64,000 bases of DNA from Corallium rubrum (GCA_964035015.1 OZ035998.1:35725628-35789627), one strand, 5' to 3'; positions 22,735 to 36,459 are shown, counted from the first letter of the stretch. Translations and numbers: made by a program. Notes: generated by a model from the sequence alone, not told the origin.

Positions 22735-25700
22735 CCTAGGGCATGAAACTTTGATTGACAACAGAGTTTTTAAGTGTTACAATTATTCGCTCGTGCATGC
22801 ATCATTCAAGATATTGAGCACACTTTCCAAATAGAAAATTTAAGAAATAGAAAACACCACACACGTGTTTCCAGTACAGTTATGAAACATATAATAAGCG
22901 AAATTTATTCAAAACGCGATCCTGTAGGGCTATAGTTAGACTGACAAACACTGCATATACCAAATAAACTACTTGTGTCAGTTTAAAAATGTTAGTATTA
23001 TAAAAATGACTATATAGATTGACGTTCATATATACCTTTCCTCTGGCCACCGCCGTGCTTCAGTCTCACCAAAGAACAACGCACCGAGTGCGAAAATCAG
23101 AAAAATCTATTAAACCCAATCAAAATTGAAAATACACGTTTAGCAAAGCGTGATAAAATGATGCAACCTTACTATATTTCGATTGTTGTTTCTACACTGC
23201 ATGCCTACGCAGCACGCTACTTTTATTACACTATTTGGAGTCAAATTATACTCGTATTTTGGAGTTACTTTAATTCCGAGAAAAGAGTAATTTAAAAAAG
23301 GTAATCCTTAGAGCCCAGGGGTTTTAGCCAGAATAAAGTATAGAGTATATATAGATGCATGTTTGGTACTGAAAAAGTTGAGAGAGACAAGTTTTAACCA
23401 AAAGAGTACCACGAACTTCTCTATTGACGAGCAAATTCGTCTGCAGGTCGAGTAAAGTACTAGAGAATATATATACAGGTGCATTTTTGTATTAAAAAGT
23501 TTAAAACCGCGTTCTTATGGAGTTATTCGGGACAAGTTAAATTTGAATACTCTTACCTTGAAAAAATACATTCTTCGAATCGGAGAAATGAAGTTTCGAC
23601 CTTTTGCAACAACTGCATGAATCGACTGTGTAATAGTGAATGAAAGAACACCACTATGTGCATAAAGGACGTCAATGTAGGTAAACATTATAGGCATCAT
23701 GCATCCATGATGGTTAATGACTACACACCGCGGGGTATTGTTGCGATTGTTTGACAACTATATATGCTAATACTGTAAGTATAGTGACGGTATATACATG
23801 CTATATAGGATTTCTCAAATTTTGTAAAGAAACTCTGTGACATCTTTGCAGAGAAATGTTTCGAGTTCTAAGAAAAGAAACCTGTGAAACCTATAACCTT
23901 TCTAAACGCCCTAACTGTATGATTACTGATCTCATTCAGTTAACCCAGATGGTACGGATACTGTACAGGGCGTCTGCAAGATGTTGAATTAAGTGTTTGT
24001 ATAATTCTAAACATTTTAGTTTCTAAGTCAACCAAGTATATATTATATGCAAATGTTGTTAAATACAAATATTAGACACAAACGCATACAGTAAGTGACG
24101 AAATCGAGAAGCCCATATATATATATTCATTCTACCAGCAATTGTAAAAAACTGTTTTCCCGCCCAAATTCCCCTTTCGTTCAATGTTGTGAAAGTAATT
24201 GTAAAACCTGTACAAAGTGGAAATTGAGTACAAAATCGTTGTTTCCCACAAAATTCGCATTGAAAAGGTGAAAGGTTTAAAAAATAATTAAAGCAAGTGT
24301 GAAGTGTCTAGCCAAATTTGGCCATCGGATTATCCTTTCCCCACTCAAATACTAAATATATAGTGCAAAAAAGAAAACAAACAATATACAGTGTCTCGTG
24401 TCATCTTCTGCCCACTTCCATTAATGCACGCCAAAAAAAGGAGTGTTTTATTTTACCCCACCATACACAAACACACCCACACCCACACCCACAAAACATC
24501 TTTCGTATGATCAACTCAGAATAACTCGTTAACTTTGCTGCGATATGAACTACTCTTTCTGTCACATTTTGATAACACATCATATATAAATGTGTTTTTA
24601 ATGTTCAGTATATTTTTGCGTTAAACGTTTCATTCTCCAATTGTACCGTGGGCCTTCTGTTTGTTTTCACTTTTGCTATATTCCGGGGTATGGGTTATCT
24701 TTAGTGACCATGCAGTTTTTCATAAATTAACATTTAGATATATCTTTACAAACATATATAGACAAAATAAAAACAGGGCCAAGAGAGACGTATACGAAAA
24801 ACTACAAATAAATCGAATTTGCCAAAAAGTAGTAAATGTTTTAGAAACTAATCTATTTTTCAGATGCCCGCACTTTTCATTCCGGGAATATGGGACATCC
24901 AGGTATACTGCGAGGTTATATAAAACAAGAATTAATAAAAGAAGATTTAATTTTCTCTTTGTTCTGACGCAGAGAGTTTAAAAACATATTTAAAACACAT
25001 CATGCGCCATTAAACCGCGATGACTTGTCTGAAGAGTGTCTCAAAGGCAGTTGCGCGACAATTGCAAGTGCCGAAGTGGTAAAATTTTTATTAAAAAACT
25101 GACAACACTGAAGTAGTCTTTATGCACCCGACATCCGATCAAGGACCCTCAAAGTTTAAGACGATTAATATGAAAATAGAATTGAGACTGGAAACATCTG
25201 GCGCGAGCTAGAACTTGTTTGATATCAATAACATACCTTCTAGATAGTTTTTCCAGTTTTCCGTTACATGTCTCTTCTACTTCCAAGCTGGCGGGTGACA
25301 GGTGACTTCTAAAGAAAAAAGGCTAAGGATAAAAAACGTGCATGCATGGTGTACGACGAGGAGAATGAAAGTTAATTCTGTTGTCGGCTGTGCATACAAA
25401 AAACCTAAAAAAAGCCTATTATTTTGCTATAGAAAAGTTTACGTGTTATTACATGCATTACATTTAAATTCCTCTTCGCATGTTATATATGCATGTTACC
25501 CGTTGTTCAGACCAGTTCGGAGTTATAGAAACAAAAGAGAAGTTTTGGAAAAACAAGATATGCGGTTGTGCATGGCCAGACTTACATTATCTAATACATG
25601 TACAGGCAATATAGGAAGACTTCAAGTGATGCATGCTGCGTGGAGACCGTGCTCATAGACCACAAGCAAAGAAGTGGTACCCGACAATTTTGTTAATTGA

Positions 25701-26730
25701 GAACATGTTGGGCATGAACGATATTTTTACCACGATATATAATTACGCTTCGCCGTGTCTTTTGTCAACGTCAACTTTAGATGCAAGTACTCGCAGCGAG
25801 CTGCAATCCAGTTTCTGCGATGACTGCATGAAAAGAAGCTTAACGCCAGTCAATTTTACTCGTCAATACTCAATGTGAGTTGTCGCGAAAAGCCATGAAC
25901 GAAAGGGTTAAAAAGACCTTTAAGTTTTATAAAACACCTGTTTTGAAAGCAATAATTGCTTGCTTGGAATTAGCGTGGAGATTAGAGTGCAATATATTTC
26001 GAAACACAAAATAGATATTTCTGCAAAAATAGACAAAAAGGGACAACTCACCACGACTTCGCTGGTTTAAAGGTTTTCTACCTTGTTGCTAAGGAGACAG
26101 TTGAAGGCGTATATAGCCGTTGTTTACTCTATACAGTATTCAATGTATAACCGTTCTATTTGTAAAGCTAAGTATATTGCGCACTTTAAAAAAACTTTCA
26201 GGAGCGCCTGGCGACTGTTTTGTTAGGTAAACTTTCTTATTTGCGAACGCGCACATCCGCGCATATTCAAGTTAACAAATATTATGCATTGCAGTTGTCT
26301 ATTTTAAAACTACAAATAAATTCCCAACGCAGTCAGATGAAGACCCCAACATAGTTTAAAGTTATTCTGGCTTAAAAGTTTTTTGAGCGCAACGCGATTC
26401 TGATAATAGACACTTTTCTGAAATTTAAAGAATAAACAAGATATGTTAAATACAATAAAAGTCACGATATATACTAATTTCTTGTGGTAGAAAAATATTA
26501 TTTAAAAAAAATGTTGATATTCCAGTTTAAGTACTGGGCAAAAATACATCGCTTAAAAGTAAAAGTTTAATCAATGCATGCATGGATACGTTTCTCACCG
26601 CGAATATAAACTTCTCCACTTATATGAAACTTTTAAGAAAAGTGATGATCGCAATGCAAAGAAATCGAGCTAGTACGGTTATTGTACTGAAATAAGACTG
26701 AAATATGCGACTGAAATATAAATGATAATT

Positions 26731-26732
<2 letters not shown>

Positions 26733-26795
<63 letters not shown>
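26733..26795. repeat. TA microsatellite
   Basis: About 60 bases of TA. A further TA run of about 35 bases is at 22696-22731. Confidence 0.95.
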
Positions 26796-26797
<2 letters not shown>

Positions 26798-27483
26798 ACA
26801 ACTACGTTATTCAGTAATACTTTGAAAACTCTTAAAATGCATTTCCAACGATTTCAGTGCAATATGTCCGTATATATTTATGCCGCTAATGCTATATATA
26901 TACCAACTAATTCAAGACGTCGTAACGAGAATTAGCTAGTAGTATGGGTTGGAAGAAAAAAAGCCTGAAGTGCGAGATTGAATTGATTTAGTGTGAACGA
27001 CTGTGTCTAACAAAATACATTGCTGCTGCGGAAAGATCTAAAACTAGTCAACTAAACTATAAGCGAACTTACGCATGTTCAGTTTTCACAAATAGCATTT
27101 AAAATCAGCTGTTATAAATAGCATGTAAAATCAGCTGTTTCCTATAGGACACCACGTCCTTAGGACGTGACACCACTTATAAGAGAGAATTGAGAAAACT
27201 GTCACAGCAGATAATCATTTTTAAAGCATCACCAAAATAATAGGACGGAGAGGAAAACTCAGAAACCGCGTCCACACGCAAGATACGTTCGTAAAAGCTT
27301 AATTATTCTTTAATTAATACGTTAATTAAGACATTTTGTTCACAAGTGAACGATGGAAAGGGTCATCGTCGACACAATTGATGAATTGCAAAAGGAAAAG
27401 TGAATATTTGCGAAAACGTCGTTTACGACGCAGATATTCAATCGGTGGCATGGACCGAAAATGTTTGATTCGTTTGTCTACTT

Positions 27484-27570
27484 CCAACCTCGTTCCCAGG
27501 GCCTTTTTGAAGTTGGCAGAGCGGGAGAAGCCCTGCCAACTTCAAAAAGGCCCTGGGAACGACGTTGATC
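27484..27570. mobile_element. Short MITE/hairpin, AACCTCGTTCCCAGGGCC end
   Basis: The arms read CGTTCCCAGGGCCTTTTTGA and its inverse. The same end sequence is inserted alone at 33103. I recall this end as frequent in cnidarian genomes, which is weak support for the organism call. Confidence 0.7.
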
Positions 27571-28649
27571 TACTTCCGGTTCGCCGAGTCAAACTTACGG
27601 AGAACTAATCAAATTGCATATGCAGATTTTGAAGGATGGGTTTTTGTTCACAAGAAAATCTAACAAGGAGAAAAAATCTTCTCAATTAAAAAATATATAG
27701 AGTAAATCTTGATCTGAAGGTTCAGTTCAACCTAGAAACGACTTTGCCGTATTAATATATGTCTTAAAGTATATAACAAATTAAATAAAATGAAAAAGTT
27801 TCCACGAAATGTTCTTGATAATCTAAAGAAAAACAAACATTTAAAAATTTTTTGGAAATTTATTTCCGAAGGCTGCCAGACATTTTTGTAATTTTACTCT
27901 AATATATTCGGAGTTTTAATCATATTTAGGGAAAAGAATAGAATCAGAGTTTTCGATTTATGTTTTCATTCGAATTATTAATGTTTCGTCATTTCCACAA
28001 AAATAAGCAGGGGATTAGCCTAGTTTCTAGGCCTTCCTCGGTTGACACGTTTCGGAAGTGATCCAAACGGACCCGCTGGGGAACAGCTCAGTTGTCTATT
28101 AAGGAAGAATTGTGATGTTATGTCGTCCGACACTTACTATTCCATCTGCATTAAATAATTAATGCAAGCCTACTCACCTCGGATCGACGAAGGTTCACTG
28201 GCCTAGCTTTCTTATCACCAGCTTTCCTTCTCCAACCGCCAAAAGTTGAAAGTTAAACAGTTAAATTTTCATTCCGAGCTCCAATTGGAATATTTTCCAT
28301 AATTTCCTTCTTTCGATCGCCAAGATCTTTGGTCGGTTTTTCGCAGATATCCTTATGCTTTTTATGTAATATACTGTCGCTACGTTAGACCCAGGAACAC
28401 TCGAAGAGCCAGAACGATTCTGGGCAGGACGTTTCTGTTTCGTTCCCCGCAGGAACGAAACTGTTACTGTGTTAGCTTTCCATTGACATCACAAAGAAAC
28501 TGTCGTCACAGATGAGAATAATCCAATCACAGTGCAGTGTTGTTGGCGGCATAAGCCAAAACTTCGATTCTTATCCAATGAAATCAAAATTCCGCATAAA
28601 AAATTTAGTTGTAGGCGTGGTTAAACGCCAAAACGAAGTGAAACAAGAT

Positions 28650-28922
28650 GCCTGCTTAGGCGTTCACTCGGGCTACTGATTTCTGCAAATATTGGCGCAG
28701 TCTTCGCACATCTAGAAAACCTGAGGAACAGCGTGTGCATATTAAGTGTTTGTTTAACTCATTCCTGTCCGGGGCTTCCCCAGAGGTGAATAAAATCGTC
28801 TGGCGTTAGCCAGAATAAAATACTAAAGACCAATTCGGACAAGAACGAGTTAAACGCTCGATACAAATTCTCTATATATGGCCTTATATGAAGTACTTGG
28901 TTCCATGAAGCGATTTGGTCAC
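28650..28922 (-). repeat. Dispersed repeat, copy 2 (inverted)
   Basis: Reverse-orientation relative of 20776-21003, split by the TTAA-flanked MITE. Confidence 0.7.
28758..28849. mobile_element. 92-bp MITE with TTAA target
   Basis: Ends CTCATTCCTGTCCGG and CTCGTTCTTGTCCGA, with TTAA duplicated exactly at 28754 and 28850. TTAA is the piggyBac target. It sits inside the inverted repeat copy at 28650-28922, whose relative at 20776-21003 lacks it. Confidence 0.8.
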
Positions 28923-29469
28923 AGAATAGTAAGACAACCAGAAGTCCAACTCGCGTCGGAACCTTTTAAGTTTATGTCCTCGCGCATGTCGCCTCGCGCA
29001 TCTTGATTCCTCGCCATCCTACGCCATCCTAGACCTTCAAAAGGTTAAAACTGCCGGGGGAACTTTCCGGGATTGCGTAGGACATTGCGTAGGATCGCGT
29101 AGGATGGCGTCGGATGGCAAAACTTTGAGGATCTTACCATAGTCTCTAGAATTATATTGTCTGGGGACACAGCAAACATCAAAGCGGTTAACAATGAGCT
29201 ACAATTTAGGTTGAGGGTGGCAAATAAGGTGCACAATCTTTTGTTTTACGTTCATTAATATTTATAAAGCAATGCTGCTATTGGTTGATTGCTTCATTAT
29301 ACCAAATATACAATGTGTTCAGCAAGCGTTAAGGTGAAATAAGGTGCACAAACGTGAACAAAAACCTAGAACAAAGATTTTGGCCGCGTTTCCAGACAAT
29401 TTATTTCTAGGGACTATGATTTTACCGACAGGAAATTTACACGGTTGATCAGAGAAGTTGCATCTAATT

Positions 29470-29625
29470 TTCCCGTGCATGTTGATGAGGGAAAATATAT
29501 GCAAGCGGGAAATTTAGAAGAAGACAAAGGATATCTTTGTCTTCTAATTTTCCCTCATCAACATGCACGGGAAAATTAGAAGACAAAGGATAAATTTCCC
29601 TCCTGCATGAGCGATGAGGGAAATA
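29470..29625. repeat. Nested hairpins with GAGGGAAAAT arms
   Basis: GCATGTTGATGAGGGAAAAT (29476) and its inverse (29546) enclose a smaller GAAGACAAAGGATATCTTTG hairpin. Probably a foldback element. Confidence 0.7.
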
Positions 29626-29708
29626 CGAGGTTTACATTCTCTCGGAGAACAAAATAATCCGAGGCGATCATGGTATTACCTAAGTTATTTCTAAACCTAT
29701 TATATAAG

Positions 29709-29780
29709 CACCTCCGACGGACTCGAACCCGCAGTCTTCGGCTTAGGAGGCCGACGCCTTATCCTTTAGGCCACGGAGGC
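29709..29780 (-). tRNA. tRNA-Arg (CCT), first copy of second block
   Basis: 72 nt: one base is missing from the T stem near GACGG-ACTCG. It otherwise carries the variant variable loop of the 6514 lineage. Confidence 0.68.
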
Positions 29781-30120
29781 CGGTGCTCGGTTATACGGTG
29801 TACCCATTATTATACTCACATGCAGAAGCACATGCAGGGGCAGTTGTATATCCTATTTCGGTAGGTTCAGTTTTACACCAAACATGCATGCACAAAAGCA
29901 TGTAAAATGGCAATGAATGACTGTTCTATTCCGTTACCTAAGTTATTTCTAAAATAAGATATCTACTAAACCTATTATATAGTACCGAAGGCTGCACTCG
30001 ATTATACAATGAGGGGCAGTTGTACTCTCTTGTTATCTAAGCTATTTTTTCTAATTAATTTTGTTATGAAGACTATTTCAAAATATAAAAGCAAGAAAAA
30101 GTGTGGACTAAACTACATAG

Positions 30121-30193
30121 CACCTCTGACGGGACTCGAACCCGCAATCTTCGGCTTAGGAGGCCGACGCCTTATCCTTTAGGCCACGGAGGC
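30121..30193 (-). tRNA. tRNA-Arg (CCT), array copy
   Basis: Consensus except one acceptor-stem base (CTCTG for CTCCG on the plus strand), shared with the copy at 31510. Confidence 0.8.
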
Positions 30194-30568
30194 TGGTGCT
30201 CGGCTATACGGTGTACCCATGATTATTATCATCCCAGAAGCACATGGGCAGTTGTATATTCTATTTCGGTAGGTTCAGTTTTACACCAAACATGCATGCA
30301 CAAAAGCGTGTAAAACGGCAATGAATGACTGTTCTATTCTGTTACCTAAGTTATTTCTAAATAAAATATCTACTAAACCTATTATATAGTACCGAAGGCC
30401 GGCACTCGATTATACAATGAGGGGCAGTTTTGTACTCTATTCAGCGCATGCATGTGTTAAGGGTTCTCTCTTGTTATCTAAGCTATTTTTTCTAATTTAT
30501 TTTGTTATGAAGACTATATTTCAAAATATAAAAGCGAGAAAAAAGTATGTAGCTACTAACCTATATAT

Positions 30569-30700
30569 CACCTCCGACGGGACTCGAACCCGCAATCTTC
30601 GGCTTAAGAGGCCGAAAATTAAAGCGAGGAAAAGATGTGCGCTAATCTATATGTGGAACACTTCCGACGAGATGCGAACACGCAATCTTCGACTTACGGG
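30569..30700 (-). pseudogene. Two truncated tRNA-Arg halves
   Basis: Counterparts of the pair at 7188-7303, with the same truncation points and nearly the same spacing. Confidence 0.7.
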
Positions 30701-30903
30701 CTGTTGATTGATGGCATGATATGTTCAGGATTGTCAGTAGAGAAACGCCCAGAGACAGCCAGTGCTCAGTTGTACTCTATTTCCTTGTGTTGAATTTCTT
30801 ATATACATCAGTTATTTTTTAAAAAATAATCTTTTTGTTCAAGACTATATTTTGCGATCTAAAGACCAAAGGCGATAAAAATGTATCGATCAACAAACCA
30901 GAA

Positions 30904-30976
30904 CACCTCCGACGGGACTCGAACCCGCAATCTTCGGCTTAGGAGGCCGACGCCGTATCCTTTAGGCCACGGAGGT
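30904..30976 (-). tRNA. tRNA-Arg (CCT), array copy
   Basis: Full length. There is one D-loop change, and the first base is A, so pair 1-72 becomes A-T. Confidence 0.78.
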
Positions 30977-31103
30977 AGCTCTCGGGTGGACACTCGGTGT
31001 GTTCAGGAATGCCATACAGAGGAAGTTGTATTCTATTTGAACAAAAGAAAGTCGCTTCGCGCGAACAAAATCGCCTAGTGGAAAACCGGCTTAACCTATA
31101 TAG

Positions 31104-31176
31104 CACCTCCGACGGGACTCGATCCCGCAATCTTCGACTTAGGAGGCCGACGCCTTATCCTTTAGGCCACGGAGGC
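31104..31176 (-). tRNA. tRNA-Arg (CCT), array copy
   Basis: It has the anticodon-stem change of the 6723 copy and a B-box change (GGATCGAGTCC), which could lower pol III transcription. Confidence 0.72.
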
Positions 31177-31509
31177 TGGCGCTCGGTTATACGGTGTATA
31201 CGCATTATTATACTCACGGAAGCACATACAGCGGCAGTAGTATATCCTATTTCGGTAGGTTCAGTTTTACACCAAACATGCATGCACAAAAGCATGTAAA
31301 ATGGTAATGAATGACTGTTCTATTCTGTTACTTCAGTAATTTCTAAAATAAGATATCTACTAAACCTATTATATAGTACAGAAGGCTGGCAATCAATATG
31401 AGGGGCAGTTGTACTCTCTTGTTATCCAAGCTATTTTTTCTAATTAATTTTTTTATGAAGACTATTTCAAAATATAAAAGCGAGAAAAAGTGTGGACTAA
31501 CCTATATAG

Positions 31510-31582
31510 CACCTCTGACGGGACTCGAACCCGCAATCTTCGGCTTAGGAGGCCGACGCCTTATCTTTTAGGCCACGGAGGC
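31510..31582 (-). tRNA. tRNA-Arg (CCT), array copy
   Basis: Full length with the 30121-type acceptor change and one D-loop change. Confidence 0.78.
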
Positions 31583-31651
31583 CGGTGCTCGGTTATACGG
31601 TGTACCCATGATTATTTTAATCACGGAAGCACAGGGGCAGTTGTATATTCT

Positions 31652-32125
31652 ATTAATAATAATAATAATAATAATAATAATGGTTTTAATCTGGCTTATC
31701 CATTTACATGGCTCTTCATCCAGCATTACTACATTACAATATAAGTACAATAACTAACATTTAAATCTAATTAATTAACTAATTAAAAATCTAATTTAGT
31801 AATTTACAGATCATTGTCTAATTCTACTAATACTCAAAGTTTGAAAATGTTTTTTTAAAGAAATCTTATAATCCTTAAAATCCATATTTTTAAAACTAAT
31901 AGGAATATTATTAAGAACTCTAGTAGCAGAATGCTGAAAAGTGTTCTCAATTTGAGAAAAATCGAGTGTTAAGTTTCCACTACTGTTGCTACGAAGAACT
32001 CTGGCTGGTTGTTTGATTCGAAGTGCTAGATAGCTTGGCCAGTTTTTATTATACAAGGCTTGATAAGTCAGCTTTGCAATATTGTAATCAATTCTTTCTT
32101 TTATTGGCAACCACCCCAGGGTTAT
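31652..32125 (-). mobile_element. 5'-truncated LINE insertion with (ATT)n tail
   Basis: The minus strand encodes LGWLPIKERIDYNIAKLTYQ-type sequence, then SATRVLNNIPISFK and FKDYKISLKKHF, the C-terminus of a CR1/jockey-like reverse transcriptase protein. It ends at an (AAT)n run at 31652-31681, the LINE 3' tail. It interrupts a tRNA-Arg spacer between the GTATATTCTATT and CGGTAGGTTCAG segments, which are adjacent in sister units, so the insertion is younger than the array. Confidence 0.78.
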
Positions 32126-32224
32126 CGGTAGGTTCAGTTTTACACCAAATATGCATGCACAAAAGCATGTAAAATGGCAATGAATGACTGTTTTATTCTG
32201 TTACCTAAGTTATTTCTAAATACC

Positions 32225-32250
32225 CACAACCTTCGGCTTAGGAGGCCGGC
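32225..32250 (-). pseudogene. tRNA-Arg anticodon-arm fragment
   Basis: Only CTTCGGCTTAGGAGGCCGGC remains. It is joined to the GTGTAGATACCAG segment also seen at 11526. Confidence 0.6.
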
Positions 32251-32975
32251 GTGTAGATACCAGAGGTCTGGAAAATAGGACTGGATCGAGTTTTCTATTG
32301 TGTCGGATGAGCTGGTTTTGAAGCCAGCATATTTGCATTGACCAGAGATCATTAGAAACTGCGATTGTGCAAGCAAATCAAACTGAGACACTTGCCAAAT
32401 GGGTTTAGAGTCTGGTCAATATATTTACTTTGCTAACCATAAATGCACATAAAAACCTGAAGTTAATTTGACGCTTCACAGTTGGCTTTTCTCACCAGAT
32501 AATTAGCGCCAACGGCGGTCATATTGGAGTGACCTCATGGCTAAAGCAAAACTGACCGACATCAAATAACCATCCAACCAACATGTCCCTTCACTAACAT
32601 TAAATAGAAAATATCAGTAGTTCCAACATGGACGCCGTTGGCTTCATTTTCAGTAATAGAAACTCAATCCAGTTCTATTTTTCAGATCAGTGGTAGATAC
32701 TATTTATTACTCAGGAATGTTGTACAGAGGCATTTGCATTCTATTTGGGTGTGTTCAGTTTCACACCAAGCATGCACAAGCAAACGCACGTAGAATGGCC
32801 ACGAATGAACGTTCGATCCTGTTATCTATATAAGTCATTTCTTTTGAATCGATTTTTTTAAGAAAACTATTTCAAAATATAAAAGCGAGAAAAAAGTATG
32901 TACTAACCTGATCTTCCCAACGGAGGCTGGTGAGTCATATATAGCTATAAGCAGTGCATTCTATTTCACTAACCT

Positions 32976-33023
32976 GATCTTCGGCTTAGGAGGACGACGC
33001 CTTATCCTTTAGGCCACGGAGGC
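32976..33023 (-). pseudogene. tRNA-Arg 5' half
   Basis: The acceptor 5' strand, D arm and anticodon arm are kept, and the T arm is lost. Confidence 0.7.
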
Positions 33024-33244
33024 TGGCGCGTCATATATAGCTAGGGCAGTGCATTCTATTTCGGTGTGTTCAGTTTCACAGCTGCGAGCATACACAAACG
33101 CAACCTCGTTCCCAGGGCCCAAACGCATGTAAAATACCCATGAATGAGCGTTCTATAGTCTGTTATCTATAATTCATTTCTTTTAATGTTACAAAGACTA
33201 TTTCAAAATCTATTAAAGCGAGAAAAAGATAATTTATGTGCTGA

Positions 33245-33575
33245 ATACCTCCAACGTACCCTGCGAGTCAGAGCCCCTTTCCGACCTACGCAAGCTTTGG
33301 GGCAAAGTGGGCTCTGCCAGCAAACTCGATATTTCTTTTTAAGCATGCGTGAACGGTTGCCAAGATACTATTTTTAGGCTCTAACGCGTCACTTCCTATT
33401 TTCTTGCTTACGCGTGTTCGTAAACTAGAACTGGTTTGACCAGTTTGGCTGACTCGCCCCAAACTTAAATTGGGGCGAAGATCGAGTTTGTTGGCAGCGC
33501 CCACTTTCCCCCGAAACTTGCGTAGGTCGGAAAGGGGCTCTGAGGCCGACGCCTTATCCTTTAGGCCACGGAGGC
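33245..33575 (-). pseudogene. tRNA-Arg copy split by an inverted-repeat element
   Basis: The 3' acceptor piece (33245-33257) and the 5' part (33542-33575) flank a foldback element. The anticodon and T arm are deleted. Confidence 0.72.
33268..33543. mobile_element. Foldback MITE in a tRNA-Arg relic
   Basis: Ends are TCAGAGCCCCTTTCCGACCT and its inverse, with imperfect inverted repeats of about 60 bases around a middle of about 150 bases. No coding sequence. Confidence 0.75.
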
Positions 33576-33727
33576 TTGTGCCCGGTTATACGGTGTATAC
33601 CATTATCATATTCACAAAAGCACAGGGGCAGTTGTATAGTCCATTTTGGTAGGTTCAGTTTTACACCAAACATGCACAAAAGCATGTAAAATGGCAATGA
33701 ATGACTGTTCTATTCTGTTACCTAAGT

Positions 33728-36365
33728 TATTTCTAAAATAAATATGTACTAAACCTATTTAGGATCGAAAGCTTGAAGTCAATTATACAATGTGTGCAGT
33801 ATTACTCACGGGCGCACATGCAGGGGCAGTTCTACTCTATTTCGGCGTATCCATGTGCTAAATTTCGCACCTAACCCCTTTAGGGCTTTAGATTTTGGCC
33901 ATTTTTTTCAACTTTTGAAATTAGTCTAAAATATCAAGATTTAGCACAAATAGTCCCTTCTCGTTGCTACAGAAGCTCTAAAAAGGCTTTATTTGAGGTT
34001 TTTGACAAAATTTCGAAAGTTAAAAAATGACCAAAAAGTAAAGGCTAACCTCGTTACATTTTAACCGATTTTAGCCATTTTTTCAATTTTTGAAATTAGT
34101 CTAAAATATAAAGATTTATCATAAGTGAACCATTCCCGTTGCCATAGAAGCTCTAAAGAGGCTTTATGTGACGTTTTTGACCATATCTCAAAAGTTCAAA
34201 AGGCTAATCCTTTACATTTTGACCGATTTTTGCCATTTTTTCAACTATTGAAATAAGGCAAAAATATGAAGATTTATCACAAATAAACCCTTCTCGTTGC
34301 TATAGAAGCTCTAAAAAGGCTTTATTTCACATTTTTGACCAAATTTCAAAACTTCCAAAAATGACCAAAAAGTAAAGGCTAATTCCCCTTTCCACTTGGA
34401 CCGATTTTGGCCATTTTTCCAACTTTTGAAATAATAAGGTTAAAATATGAAGATTTAGCACAAATAAACCCTTCTCGTTGCTATATAAACTCTAAAAAGG
34501 CTTTATTTGACGTTTCTGACCATATCTCAAAAGTTCAAAATATGACCAAAAGGCTAACCAATTTTTTCAACGTTTGAAATAAGGCTAAAATATGGAGATT
34601 TAGCCCAAATAAACCCTTCTCGTTGCTATAGAAGCTCTAAAAAGGCTTTATTTGACGTTTCTGACCATATCTCAAAAGTTCAAAATATGACCAAAAGGCT
34701 AACCAATTTTTTCAACGTTTGAAATAAGGCTAAAATATGGAGATTTAGCCCAAATAAACCCTTCTCGTTGCTATAGAAGCTCTAAAAAGGCTTTATTTGC
34801 CATTTTTGACCCTATTTCAAAAGTTCGGAAAATGGCCAAAATCGGTTAAAAAGTAAAGGCTATATCCCCTCGACTTATGAAATAAGGTTGAAATATATTA
34901 AATATTTACCCCAAATAGAGCCTTTTCATTGGTCCCGAAGCTCTAAAATGTCTTTATTTGACATTTTTTTAACCTATTTGAAAAGTTCGAAAAATGGCCA
35001 AAATCAGTGAAAAAGTCGAAAAAAATGTTAAGGGGTTAGCCCACTGATACAACTGGGGAGATGACGAATTTGGAGTAGCAAGATGGCCGCCACGGAAAAT
35101 TGTATGTTTTCGTAGCATGCACGAAAAGAAACGAAAAAAGCCACATTAAAAAGATTTTTGCCATTGGTGACAAACAAAGAACACTGTAAGAGGTTTAGAC
35201 GCTTATAGTTTTTGCATTTGTTGGTATTATTTAGCAGTAAAACGTGTTATTTTGTAGATTTTTACTCTTCGATAAACTTGCCTATATCACAAAACTCGTA
35301 AAAACCAATCAAAACAGTCAATAATTTCATTATAAAACTATCTATATATATACCTTTGATATTAAAGCATAAGTCTTTATATATAAGCCTTGAAGTATAT
35401 AGTTGACAATTTCGGACTGTATTTGCTAGTATTTTCCTTATGTTTTACCAGAATTACAGTAAGTTGCCATATGACAAATATTTTACGGCTTTTGCGACTC
35501 CCCCGTAAACTGTTACTACTCTGTACTCTTAAGCCCGCACGGTACACTGGACCTGGAGTACCAATATGGCCGCCAGTGGCTTCAAAATGGTTACTGCTGG
35601 TCATAAAGGGTGAGCAATCCAGTATCGATCAGTGGGCTAGCCTTCACTTTTTGACCGATTTTAGCCATTTTTCGAACTTTTGAATAAGGTCATAAAACGT
35701 TTAAATAAATCCTTTTTGGACGTTCTGTAGCAACGAGAAGGCTGTATCTGTGCTAAATATTCATATTTGAGCCTTATTTAAAAAGTCGGAAAAAAAGGTT
35801 AAGGGGTTAGCCTTTACAATTTTGGCCATTATAATATTCGAACGTTTTTAAAATAAGGTCATAAAACATTAAATAAAGCCTTAAGTGTTTAGAAGTTCTG
35901 TGGCTACGAGAAGGCTTTATTTGTGCTAAATATCCATATTTGAGCCTTATGCTTAAAAGTCAAAAAAAAAGAATTTAAGAGGGAACACTGGCGCTTTGGA
36001 CAGTTGGCGTAGCTTTTTACTGCATGTCGAATGCTGTAACGCCGTTGCTTATACTTCGCACTCATTAGAAAACTGAATAAGGGGGCGTGATTGTAATACA
36101 CTAAACAGTTAACAGTATATACAAGTGGCAAACGCGGTAATATTTTTATCAAATTGCATAAAAATAGAAAACATTATCAAATGCGACAACAATAGTTTTT
36201 TTTACTAATAAGTGCCGATCCATTCATAATTCCGCTCAGTTGTGTCGATCTATAGCGGGACGGACCTGGCCCTCGAGCCGCTTGTGTCCGTCCGGCCCTT
36301 GAGGGATGTGATGTTAGTAGAAAAAATTCCGATAATATTTACCAAAAAAGACGTCAAAAATAGCA
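33728..36365. repeat. Composite element, copy 2
   Basis: Same order as copy 1 but with about seven tandem units (33880-35035). Two of these (from about 34544 and 34689) are virtually identical over 145 bases, so the tandem part has expanded recently. It lacks the MITE of copy 1. Confidence 0.75.
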
Positions 36366-36459
36366 ATAAAGCAATAAATCTAGCAGGGTTAGTGCGTAGG
36401 GCACAAAAATCGCGTGATTATCAAAAGTCTAAATATTAGTCTCTTTATCTTCACGGAGA

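Larger units (their letters stand above)
29660..33727. repeat. tRNA-Arg tandem block, second part
   Basis: Same unit as the first block, with variants shared between blocks. It is interrupted by a LINE (31652-32125) and a MITE (33268-33543) and runs directly into the second copy of the composite element. Confidence 0.85.

Noticed and set aside
25302..25658. 118-codon frame as a gene
   Set aside because: No recognisable domain, no homologous context and within the length expected by chance in this composition.
27336..27608. 90-codon frame
   Set aside because: Its second half runs through a MITE hairpin, so the frame is accidental.
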